A stretch of 9,337 nucleotides of DNA from Dehalococcoidia bacterium (GTDB lineage: Bacteria > Chloroflexota > Dehalococcoidia > GIF9 > AB-539-J10): positions 1 through 9,337 of the forward strand of contig JALNYR010000064.1 of NCBI GenBank assembly GCA_023229725.1, read 5' to 3'. The translations under genes were made by a program, and so were the position numbers. Shown piece after piece: positions 1 to 7,700 of this stretch; the stretch's first letter is position 1, and every line of letters begins with the position of its first letter. The notes below the pieces were generated by a model. The model did not search any database. It was given only the letters and a program-made list of their open reading frames with translations, and had not been told where the DNA came from.

Positions 1-309
1 GCCGCCGCCACCGTAGCCGCCGCCGCCACCACCGTAGCCACCACCACCGCCACCACCACCACGGTCCTCACGAGGACGGGCCTCGTTCACAACAAGGTTC
101 CTGTTGAGGAACGCCTTTCCAGTCATTCCTTCAATTGCCGCTTCAGCCTCGGACTTCGAGGCCATTTCGACAAACGCGAAACCCCTTGAGCGTCCGCTGA
201 ACTTGTCCGCCACGATGTTGACCGACGTCACTTCGCCGAACGCGGCAAACGCCTCGTTCAGATCCTGCTCGGTCGCCTCGTACGGGAGGTTGCCAACGTA
301 AATCCTCAC
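1..309 (-). CDS. Glycine-rich RNA-binding protein, single RRM (3' end cut by window edge)
   Basis: This gene reads leftward from a GTG at 307-309 and is open for 103 codons to the window edge. The N-terminal ~80 residues form one RNA recognition motif. RNP2 is IYVGNL (residues 3-8) and RNP1 is RGFAFVEM (residues 42-49), which supply the aromatic residues that stack on single-stranded RNA in this fold. From residue 84 the tail is almost pure glycine with interspersed tyrosine (eight Gly, Tyr, six Gly, Tyr, four Gly). That is typical of small bacterial and cyanobacterial RRM proteins, which are often cold-inducible and thought to act as RNA chaperones. GTG is chosen because RNP2 starts two residues later and a Shine-Dalgarno AGGAGGG (318-324) lies 8 nt upstream. 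The zinc-ribbon gene ends 70 bp upstream on the same strand, so the two probably form one operon. The RRM assignment is firm; the specific RNA targets are unknown. Confidence 0.95.
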   Translation of the reverse strand, partial: MRIYVGNLPYEATEQDLNEAFAAFGEVTSVNIVADKFSGRSRGFAFVEMASKSEAEAAIEGMTGKAFLNRNLVVNEARPREDRGGGGGGGGYGGGGGGYGGGG

Positions 310-317
310 TAACTGAT

Positions 318-341
318 CCCTCCTGCGCCTGTTTTCCAGGC
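318..341 (-). promoter_or_regulatory. Shine-Dalgarno and adjacent small hairpin before the RRM gene
   Basis: Read on the minus strand, a 5-bp perfect stem (GCCTG/CAGGC, loop GAAAA; 327-341) sits 2 nt upstream of the strong Shine-Dalgarno AGGAGGG (318-324) of the GTG-initiated RRM gene. A hairpin this close to the ribosome site could modulate initiation, for example with temperature. That role is inference; the stem is short. Confidence 0.4.
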
Positions 342-379
342 AACCCGCGCGGAACCTCGCCCGGCGGGCAATCGCCTAT

Positions 380-583
380 TTACCTGATGTCCTGATACCC
401 GCGCTCGACGCCCTGGGTTGCCTGTCCGCCGCCACGCTGTTGCCTGCGAGAACGCCGGCACGTGGGACATCGCTTGGGCTCGTTGGTGAAACCCTTCTCA
501 GCGAAGAATTCCTGCTCTGCAGCCGTGAAGACGAACTCACTGCCACAGTCAGCGCACTTGATGGTCTTGTCTTGAAAGCTCAT
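380..583 (-). CDS. Small zinc-ribbon protein (zf-trcl type)
   Basis: This 67-residue protein has two CxxC knuckles, C10-x2-C13 and C39-P-T-C42, separated by an FVFTAAEQEFFAEKGF-type segment. This matches the small bacterial family of probable zinc-ribbon domains (zf-trcl, PF13451, from memory), whose four cysteines bind one Zn ion. The C-terminus is basic and Arg/Gly-rich (RRSRRQQRGGG), suggesting nucleic-acid contact. The ATG at 581-583 has a strong AGGAGG Shine-Dalgarno at 591-596, 7 nt away. The gene is followed after 70 bp by the RRM gene in the same direction, so a joint role in RNA handling is plausible. The molecular function of the family is not established. A large open frame crosses it on the opposite strand but is only the upstream extension of the first surface-protein gene. 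Confidence 0.88.
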   Translation of the reverse strand: MSFQDKTIKCADCGSEFVFTAAEQEFFAEKGFTNEPKRCPTCRRSRRQQRGGGQATQGVERGYQDIR

Positions 584-838
584 TGGATGACCTCCTCTCC
601 TATATTGGTTAGTAGAGTTACGGTCATCCCGAACTTGGTCGAATCCGTGGTGAGATTGAACGAAGTGGTCAATGGCCTAAACTGCAACTACCTGCGATTA
701 CTGTACGACATTCCTCAGGATAGTGCAAACCGCGCCCGTGCCGCCGGCGACGGATACGCGGCTGCAAGGCGCACACCCGCAAATCGCCGGGCCATTGACA
801 CGCATGCGGCCCTCGTTGTACTTTGCCGAACGCAGCAC
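584..838. other. Divergent intergenic region
   Basis: This spacer of about 255 bp separates the leftward zinc-ribbon gene from the rightward surface-protein gene. It must hold promoters for both directions. The only convincing one reads rightward, at 795-824. Leftward I see the Shine-Dalgarno at 591-596 but no -35/-10 pair good enough to call. No RNA gene or credible small ORF was seen. Confidence 0.5.
795..824 (+). promoter_or_regulatory. Sigma-70-type promoter for the first surface-protein gene
   Basis: A perfect -35 TTGACA (795-800) is followed after 18 bp by TACTTT (819-824), which matches the TATAAT consensus at four of six positions. Transcription would start near 831, leaving a leader of only about 8 nt before the ATG at 839. 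The nine-base string CCATTGACA containing the -35 recurs at the -35 of the second surface-protein gene. The -35 is strong; the -10 and the start site are inferred. Confidence 0.5.
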
Positions 839-3800
839 ATGAATCGTCCATCTCACGGCGCGCCCGACTCCCACACCAGCACGCATCGCACCGCCTGCGG
901 CATTGCGCTCGCCTGCCTGTTCGCCCTGGGGCCGGCGCTTGCCCCGGCCGCGGCTGAGGCGGACGCAGCAACTTACTCGCGCTGGGAAACACATCCCGCG
1001 CCAACGCACGAGGACATCGTCATCCTGCCCGGCTCGGACATCCTGAGCTTCGACAGCGCCGACGCCGACGGCCGGACCATCTACGCGATAGGCACGTGGA
1101 ACGCCCCGGCCGGGTGCATCGACAACGACTACGCTGACGACAGCATCGCCGCGGGACAATCCCCGGTGCTCTGGAAATCCAGCGACGGCGGCGCCACGTG
1201 GCGCGACCTGACCGGGCATGCTCTTGAGGCCGAAGCCCTACCCGACTGTCTGGGCGACGGCATCGAGTGGAACGACATTGTCTTCTTCACCGCGGTGGCG
1301 GCCGCTCCGGACGACGCCGATTTCGTCATCGTCTGCGGCTACGATGCTGAGGGCACCCCCGTTGTGGTCGGCTCCAGTGACGGAGGAAAGAAGTTCCACC
1401 ACACCGGCTGCTCGGAACTCGCCGGGGAAATACTCTGCGCCGACGTGTCGCCGCTCACGCCGGACGGACGCAGCATCGCGGTCGGCACCATCGACCTCAT
1501 CAGCGGCGGCAGCATCTGGCGCCTCGACCCGGGGCGGGCCTGGTCCGCCCGCTGGGAGGACACGGCCGCCCTGCCGGGCTGGGCCGACGCCTGGCTGACG
1601 ATGTCCGGGACGGGGACGCGACAGGACATCTACGCCGTCACCTCTGTGGCCTTTTCTCCGTCATTCGCCACCGACCGCGCCCTCATTGCGGTGCTCGTCG
1701 CCTTCGCGGAAGAGGGAGACGGTGACACGTACACGGGCTACTACGTCGCCTCGGGATGCTGGGACGACACACCCGGCTGGAACGAGATTGCCGGCTTCGG
1801 CGGCTTCCCGGTCGCCGTGACAGCGGACGAAGATGTCATACAAACGGACCCCACGTTGCCGACCTTCTTCCTGCGGCACATCAGCGACGTGACGCTGCCA
1901 CGCGATTTCGAGGCGGACTCCACCGACGACTCGCGCCTCCTGTTCGTGGTGAATGGCGCGCGGATGAACCCGTCCACCGGCAGCACGACCACCGAAGGCG
2001 GCTTCCTGTTCAGCCTGGACGGGGCTGAGCTGTCGAGCGATATGCTCAGGAGCGCCGACAACCCGTGGGTCACCGGCATCGACTACTGCGGCGATAGCAC
2101 TCTGGAAGGCCAGGTCATCGCCGGCTGCTTCCTACCGGAGTCCATCGCATCGGCCTGGGGGGTGACGCCGGACATCACGGACTGGTTCTCAGACAATGGC
2201 GACCACGATGACGGCGACCACGTCCTGCCGTGCGGCGAGGGCGTGATGGTGCTGTATGCCGAGGGACTCGACGAGTGCTGTCCTGCCTGGACGCCGGCCT
2301 CCACGCCCCCGTCCGGTCAGTTCAACTGCCAGGTCGCCTTCACGCCGGACGGGAGCCGCGCCTACGCAACGACCGAGGGAGACTCCCGTCACGGACTCGA
2401 CGAGTACCGCTGGGGCGACGAGAGCGCCTTCTCGCTCACCGTCGCGCCCGCTCCCGCCACGCCATGGGAGCAGACCGGGCTCATCGACACGATGGTCCAC
2501 GAGATAGTCGACCTGAACTACGCGCCGGCCACAGGTTGCCTGTACCTCCACACGCGCCACCTCGGCTCGTCCGCCAGCATCTGCGAGTGCGAGAGCGTCT
2601 GGCGCAGTTGCGACGCGGGTCGCACCTTCTCGCGCGTGCTGCTCGGTCAGCCGGACAGCAGCGAGGTCGACGAAGACGCGTTCGACGATGTGATGGAAAA
2701 GTACCATCGCGGCTTCACGAAGACCACGACCGAGGGCTACCTCTACAGCGCCGGAGTGCGCTTCATCATCGGCGACGCCATCGACGCGGACGAAGAGGAA
2801 CAGGTGGAGGCGGGTTTCGAGGCGGACGCGGTGTACCGGGTGTTCGAGGAAGGAGAATGGGAGGATATTAGCGAACTCACCCTCAACTACGAGGGTCTGC
2901 TGGTCATGGAGGGCGCCGGTGGGAGGGTCCTCTACGTGGGCTTCGACAACCTCTGGTGGGACTTCAAGGACAACGTCCCTCTGCCGTACCAGCCGGATGG
3001 CTCGGACCCCGACCTCCCGTACGGCCATGAATGTCAAAAGACGAGCGGCGTAGCGCGGTGCCTACTCCCGGATGGCGAATCCTGCTGTGAGGCACTCGAG
3101 TGGGACTACCTCATCCGGGGGCTTGAGGGAGCTGAGGACACGGACGACCCGTACGAGCGGTTCGGATTCTCCGGAGCGAGCCTCGGTGAGGGGGCGGTGC
3201 GACTCTGGTCCATCGACGCGGAGAACCGCTACTGGTCCGAAGACGGGGAGGACTCGGAGAGCTACGACTACTGCACGCGGGAGTTCATCAACAGCAGGTG
3301 GGGCCGCCTCTGGACGTACGACGATTGCCCCGCTCTCTCGAGCGTCGCCACCACCGCCCCGGTTGCGGACACGATGATTCCCACTGACGCCTGTGAATGC
3401 GTGAACGACGAGTTCGTGCTCGAATGGGAGCGCCCCTGCGACTCATGCGAGTACGAGCTGCAGGTCGCGCTCGACCCCGGGTTCGCCAACGTGGTGCTCG
3501 ACACGGAGGACTTCGCGGCCGGCGCGACGGCCGGAGAGAGTCAGAAGTTCTACCTTCCGCCACAGCCGGAGCAACCGAGTGTCGTCATCGCGGCCGGACA
3601 GCTTCAGCCCAACAACCGGTACTGGTGGCGCGTCCGCACCCACCTGGCCGAGACGGACGAAATCATCGCCGGCTGGTGGTCCGAGCCGGCCAGCTTCCGC
3701 ACGGCGCCCGGTCCCGCTCAACCGCTGACTCTGAGCGCGCCGGTAGACAGCGCCACGAGGGTGCCGCTGTATAACATCGGCTTCACCTGGAGCAGCGTCA

Positions 3801-4171
3801 GCGGAGCCTCCTCCTACGACTTCATGCTGGTGGACGCGGAACGCAACCACGTAGCTTCGAAGATAGGGCCGGAGACGTCGTTCGTCCTGCCCGGACCGTT
3901 GCAGCCCGGCACCCCGTATGTGTGGAGGGTGCTCGCGCTCGACGGCGAGCAGGTCATCGCCGAATCCGCCCGGGCGGCGTTCCTCACGGAGCCGCCGGCT
4001 CACGTGCAGCCGGCCTACGTTCAGCCGGTCATCACGCCGCCGGCGGTACCCGGCACGGCCGACTGGGTGGCGCCGTTCGTCGGCGCCGTTGCCGCACTGC
4101 TCCTCGCCGCACTTGCCGCGCTTTCGCACGTGAACCGCGTCCAGAGACGCCGGCGGCGCGGCCTGCGGTAG
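839..4171 (+). CDS. Secreted, membrane-anchored Asp-box/FN3 surface protein (paralog 1)
   Basis: This 1110-residue protein is exported and C-terminally anchored. Residues 1-44 form a signal peptide: a long polar/basic start, then a hydrophobic core GIALACLFALGPALA, then an Ala-rich cleavage region. The ectodomain carries BNR/Asp-box motifs (SSDGGATW 114-121, SSDGGKKF 179-186, SCDAGRTF 590-597), suggesting beta-propeller folds. It has many cysteines, including vicinal CC pairs. Two FN3-like domains follow (about 836-958 and 961-1050), then a Pro-rich stalk, a transmembrane helix (about 1076-1094) and a basic tail with RRRRR. The frame is open back to 440, but the start at 839 is chosen because the signal peptide begins there and the promoter at 795-824 lies just upstream. 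No good Shine-Dalgarno precedes it, so translation may be weak or leaderless-like. It is a paralog of the gene at 4742, with about 120 fewer residues in the middle of the propeller region. An envelope or S-layer-related role is inference from architecture; no enzymatic function is visible. Confidence 0.85.
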   Translation: MNRPSHGAPDSHTSTHRTACGIALACLFALGPALAPAAAEADAATYSRWETHPAPTHEDIVILPGSDILSFDSADADGRTIYAIGTWNAPAGCIDNDYADDSIAAGQSPVLWKSSDGGATWRDLTGHALEAEALPDCLGDGIEWNDIVFFTAVAAAPDDADFVIVCGYDAEGTPVVVGSSDGGKKFHHTGCSELAGEILCADVSPLTPDGRSIAVGTIDLISGGSIWRLDPGRAWSARWEDTAALPGWADAWLTMSGTGTRQDIYAVTSVAFSPSFATDRALIAVLVAFAEEGDGDTYTGYYVASGCWDDTPGWNEIAGFGGFPVAVTADEDVIQTDPTLPTFFLRHISDVTLPRDFEADSTDDSRLLFVVNGARMNPSTGSTTTEGGFLFSLDGAELSSDMLRSADNPWVTGIDYCGDSTLEGQVIAGCFLPESIASAWGVTPDITDWFSDNGDHDDGDHVLPCGEGVMVLYAEGLDECCPAWTPASTPPSGQFNCQVAFTPDGSRAYATTEGDSRHGLDEYRWGDESAFSLTVAPAPATPWEQTGLIDTMVHEIVDLNYAPATGCLYLHTRHLGSSASICECESVWRSCDAGRTFSRVLLGQPDSSEVDEDAFDDVMEKYHRGFTKTTTEGYLYSAGVRFIIGDAIDADEEEQVEAGFEADAVYRVFEEGEWEDISELTLNYEGLLVMEGAGGRVLYVGFDNLWWDFKDNVPLPYQPDGSDPDLPYGHECQKTSGVARCLLPDGESCCEALEWDYLIRGLEGAEDTDDPYERFGFSGASLGEGAVRLWSIDAENRYWSEDGEDSESYDYCTREFINSRWGRLWTYDDCPALSSVATTAPVADTMIPTDACECVNDEFVLEWERPCDSCEYELQVALDPGFANVVLDTEDFAAGATAGESQKFYLPPQPEQPSVVIAAGQLQPNNRYWWRVRTHLAETDEIIAGWWSEPASFRTAPGPAQPLTLSAPVDSATRVPLYNIGFTWSSVSGASSYDFMLVDAERNHVASKIGPETSFVLPGPLQPGTPYVWRVLALDGEQVIAESARAAFLTEPPAHVQPAYVQPVITPPAVPGTADWVAPFVGAVAALLLAALAALSHVNRVQRRRRRGLR

Positions 4172-4200
4172 CCCGCGGCTGGCCAGCGGCAAAGAACGTG

Positions 4201-4250
4201 GGCGTCCGGCCGTGGCCGGACGGGCGAGGCGTGCCCCGCCCCTTCAAGAA
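4201..4250. repeat. Double-palindrome repeat between the surface genes (copy of 8983-9033)
   Basis: Two adjacent hairpins begin 30 bp after the stop of paralog 1. The first has arms GTCCGGCC (4204-4211) and GGCCGGAC (4214-4221). The second has arms GGGCGAGGC (4222-4230) and GCCCCGCCC (4233-4241) with one A-C mismatch. The block, through CCTTCAAGAA, aligns with 8983-9033 with about seven differences, so it belongs to a dispersed family. REP-type palindromes after a stop codon often protect the mRNA 3' end. With no T-run, it is not a classic terminator. Confidence 0.7.
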
Positions 4251-4288
4251 TAGTCCGTCACGACCGGCATTCTGGTCCTCGTCCCCCA

Positions 4289-4317
4289 TTGACAAGTGCC
4301 ATCCCCTGGTCTAGCGT
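4289..4317 (+). promoter_or_regulatory. Sigma-70-type promoter for the second surface-protein gene
   Basis: A perfect -35 TTGACA (4289-4294) is followed after 17 bp by TAGCGT (4312-4317), which keeps the key T, A and final T of the -10. The predicted start is near 4324, about 420 nt before the ATG at 4742. The -35 sits in the same CCATTGACA context as at the first gene. A second promoter nearer the gene cannot be excluded. Confidence 0.45.
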
Positions 4318-4326
4318 GTTCTGTAT

Positions 4327-4348
4327 CGACTCCAGCGGGTCGCTTTTT
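4327..4348 (+). terminator. Terminator-like hairpin at the start of the leader
   Basis: A 6-bp stem (CGACTC with CGGGTCG partner bases, one T-G wobble, loop CAGC; 4327-4342) is followed by CTTTTT (4343-4348). It could be an attenuator, because it lies just after the predicted start site of the downstream gene. It could also be the delayed terminator of the gene ending at 4171. The stem is modest, so efficiency is uncertain. Confidence 0.35.
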
Positions 4349-4439
4349 CGTGTCGCCCGTTCGGGTCGAAATACGAGTGGAGGAGGAGCGCCTACCGAGT
4401 GAATCCCGACGCAAGGGCCTCTCGCCCGTCTCTCTTCCC

Positions 4440-4474
4440 ATCCCCGGCACCGGTCGACCCGGTGGGCCCGGGAT
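4440..4474 (+). other. Strong hairpin in the leader
   Basis: The outer stem is ATCCC/GGGAT, followed by CGG against CC, and the inner stem is CACCGG/CCGGTG closing a TCGAC loop. It is the most stable-looking local structure in the leader. No T-run follows, so it is not a terminator. Confidence 0.5.
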
Positions 4475-4741
4475 GGCCACGAGATGAGACGGTCAGCGAC
4501 CGGCTTGAGCAGAGGGGAACCTGACGAAGCCCGGCCCGGGCATGCGACGCACCGGCACACAAAGGACTCGACCGGGGGTACCCCGCGCGACTCCGGGTGC
4601 GGACGACAGGGCAGGCGCGGTCACGAGGCGCGCCTCAGGACAAATGCTTCGTAGTGCTTTGCAGACAGGCACCCTGGTAATGAGGGCAATCGAGGCCCCG
4701 GCCAGGGGAGCAAGAAGATAGAAACAAGAGGAGTTCACCGA

Positions 4742-7700
4742 ATGAGCAAAGGAAAATGGTTCACCCGTGCGCTGCACGTGACCATCGCCCTGTCTTTCGT
4801 TCTGGGCGCCTTTGTCGTCGCTCCTGCCGTCTCCGCTGAACCTGGCACGTCGCAGTGGGAGAAGCAGAGCACGCCGACCGAGGACGACAAGGTTATCCTG
4901 CCCGGCTCCGACATCACCGACTTCGATGTGGCCGGAGATGGAAAGACCATCTACGCTATCGGCACGTGGTTCAACTACTGTGACCCGGGGGATGCCGCGC
5001 CGGCCATGTGGAGCCCCGGTCCGGTTGGCCCCAGTGACCTCTGGAGCCAGTTCCACTTCCCGAAGCTATGGAAGTCCGTCGATGGCGGCATAACATGGAA
5101 GGACCAGACGAGCAAGGCGCTCGACGCCAAGAACCTCCCCGACCTCACAGACTGGGGGGCGCCCTTCGACAACGACTGGGAGGACTTCGCGTTCTTCACG
5201 GCTGTCTCCGTGGCTCCCGATGACCCCGACTTCGTGGTCGTCGCCGGCTGGGGCTACGAAGAGAACGGAATCGACGTCGCCGACATCGAGTTCTGGGATG
5301 ACGGCGCCAACCTGGACGTTCCCTTCACCTACTACTACGTTCCGGTCGTGGTCGGCTCCAATGACGGCGCCAGCAAGTTCAACTACATGGGCTGTGCGGC
5401 TGTCACCGGCATGATCACCAGCGTCGATGTCGCCATGGAGGTCGATGACGTTCACAGCATCGCCATCGGCACCTGGGACTGGGAAGTTGATGTTGACGCG
5501 GGTGCGGGCTACATCTACAACCTTGGTTCCGTCTGGCGCTACGACGCCGGCGGCTACTGGGGCGCCTCCTGGGCCAACGCCGGCACGTACGACGGCTGGG
5601 AACCCTGCAACGCCGTCATCGACCTTGAGTTCTCGCCGAACTTCGACGTCGATGATGCCATCGTCGCTCTCTGCGTTGACTGGATACTTGTCCCGCCCAT
5701 GAGCGCCTACCCGGGCTACATCGTCCAGAGCGGCACGTGGGACAGTATCGATGCGTGGAATGCCGAGGCCGAGTTTGACAGCTACCCCGTCGTCATCCAC
5801 AACGCTGAGGACGCGATAACGGGCTTCCTCGGGATTCCCGGCTGGGATAACGTGGGTCCGCTGGTGCGCCACGCCGGCGACATCGACCTGCCGTTCGACT
5901 ACATGGGCGACGACAACTCCGACCGCAAATTCATGGTTGCGGTGAACGGCATCGAGATCAATATCGCCGGCATGTCGCTCATCGACGATGGCGGCTTCCT
6001 CTTCTGGGTCGAGAACACCGAGCTCTCTGAGGAGATGCTCTACAAAGAGGACAACCCCTACATCTCCACCATCGACTACTCCGGCAACATCGACATGGAG
6101 GGTCGCACCCTCGTCGGCCTGATGTTCCCGAAGGACTGGAGATGGCAGCAAATCAACGACTGGTACGATTCAGATGGGAACGAACCGGCAATCGGCTGCT
6201 GCAAGGGCGTGCCGGTCCTCCGGTCTGAGACGACCGACGTCTGCTGCCCCGACTGGGATTGGGCCTGCAAGCCCCCGAGCGGTCAGTTCTTCGCCACCGT
6301 CATGATGACCCCGGACGGCGAATGGGCCTACGCGGGCACGATGGGCGAGAGCTACTTCGCCTGGGAAGGCGACTGGTGGTCTGACGAGTCCGCCTTCTCC
6401 ATCAGCGGTCACGAGGGCGACCTCGGCAACGCGTGGAACCAGTCCGCCCTCATCGACACCGACATCGACTTCATCGCCGACGTGGCAGTCAGCAGCGACC
6501 CCAACGGCGACGACCTCTGCGAGCCATCCTGCTCCTGCATCTACATCGCCACAGTCAACACCGTCGGCCCGGAAGATGGTGAAGAGGGCAAGATCTGCGA
6601 GTGCGACAGCATCTGGCGGTCGTGCGACGGCGGCAAGTCCTGGCTCCGCATCTGGCACAAGGAACTCCAGGGCGCGGTGCTCGACCCGAACATGATGCCG
6701 TGTGGCAACTGGCCTCAGGACGTCATGGAGTGGATGAACATCGAGCTCGTGCCCGGTGAGACCACGCCGATGACCATCTACATGGCCGACCTCGGCACTG
6801 AGACTGTCTGGACCTCCGTCGCCTCCGGCGACGCCTGCTGCCCCGCCGGCCTCGGCTGCTGGACCGACCGGAACACCGGTCTCGGCATGTGGCCCAATGA
6901 CGGCGACCACGGCATCGCGGACATCGCCGTCCTCGATGAGTCCACCATCTACGCCGTGGCCTTCAACGCCGACATGGTGAAGTCCACCTCCGGCGGCCGC
7001 CACTGGTCTTCCCAGGTCGACACCAAGGTCGATGATGACTCCGGTGAGCTTGCTCACGACATCATCGCCATGGGCGACTGGGTCGTCCTCGGCGGCGACA
7101 TGGGCACCGTCTCCTACTCGGACGACGGCGGCGACTCCTTCACGGTCCTCGATGACATCGGCACCGGCCAGGTGCACGTAGCCTTCGATTCGTACTTCGA
7201 TGACAACGGCTACCTCTACGCCGCAGTCTCATGCGGTGACGACAACGGTGTCTACCGCACCACCATCGACGACGCCGACTTCGAGAACATGGATGCCTGC
7301 GACGAGCTCGGCTACTACGGCATCGCCGTCTCCGACGCTGATGGCAACCCCAAGACCAGCGCTTCCACCGGCGGCGTCCTCTACGCGGCCTACTGGGGAG
7401 CCGATGAGGGCGACTGCAAGGAGAGCGGCGTGGCCCGCATCCTGAACCCCGCGGCCCAGGATTGCTGCGGCAGCCTGTCGTGGGACTACCTCTTCGACAA
7501 CCTGTGGGATGACGCCGACTTCGTCAACCAGCCGACCGACATCGCCCTCTGCGGCGATGCCTCCGGCGGCGCCACCACCATCTGGGCCATCGACTTCTAC
7601 TACTACAGATCCACCGACGGCTACATGGATGGTTGGGACGAGTGCTACGGCTCCTTCAACATGAGCGACATGGGTCGCGTGTGGAAGTTCAACGACGTCT

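Larger units (their letters stand above)
4324..4741 (+). promoter_or_regulatory. Long, potentially structured 5' leader of the second surface-protein gene
   Basis: About 420 nt without a credible ORF lie between the predicted start site and the ATG. In order I see: a hairpin with T-run (4327-4348), a GGGC/GCCC stem, a large hairpin (4440-4474) that can be enclosed by GTCTC/GAGAC, a GGTC/GACC stem, a long-range CGCACCGG to CCGGGTGCG pairing enclosing CGGGG/CCCCG, and a 12-nt palindrome GAGGCGCGCCTC (4625-4636). It ends with a Shine-Dalgarno AGAGGAG (4727-4733), 8 nt before the ATG. I compared it by eye with remembered c-di-GMP, TPP, glycine, fluoride and cobalamin riboswitch patterns, and with RNase P and tmRNA, and found no match. 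GC-rich DNA forms stems easily, so a functional RNA is only a possibility. Confidence 0.45.

Noticed and set aside
440..838. Upstream in-frame extension of paralog 1 (start at 440)
   Set aside because: It runs antisense over the zinc-ribbon gene, lacks any family resemblance, and would bury the signal peptide over 130 residues into the protein. The promoter at 795-824 also lies inside it.
2189..3037. 282-residue minus-strand open frame inside paralog 1
   Set aside because: It is an Arg/Val-rich shadow of a high-GC gene, with no Shine-Dalgarno or recognisable motif.
4258..4560. Short frames on both strands in the leader of paralog 2
   Set aside because: Compositions are Arg/Pro/Gly-rich, there is no ribosome site, and they overlap each other and the hairpins.
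4680..4721. Possible 13-residue upstream ORF ending just before the Shine-Dalgarno of paralog 2
   Set aside because: No Shine-Dalgarno and no telling codon runs; an ATG in 400 nt is expected by chance.
4324..4741. Known riboswitch or housekeeping RNA in the leader (strings such as GACGCAAGGGC and GGGGAACCTGA recall c-di-GMP and TPP elements)
   Set aside because: Only short fragments resemble them. The conserved partners and order of these classes are missing.
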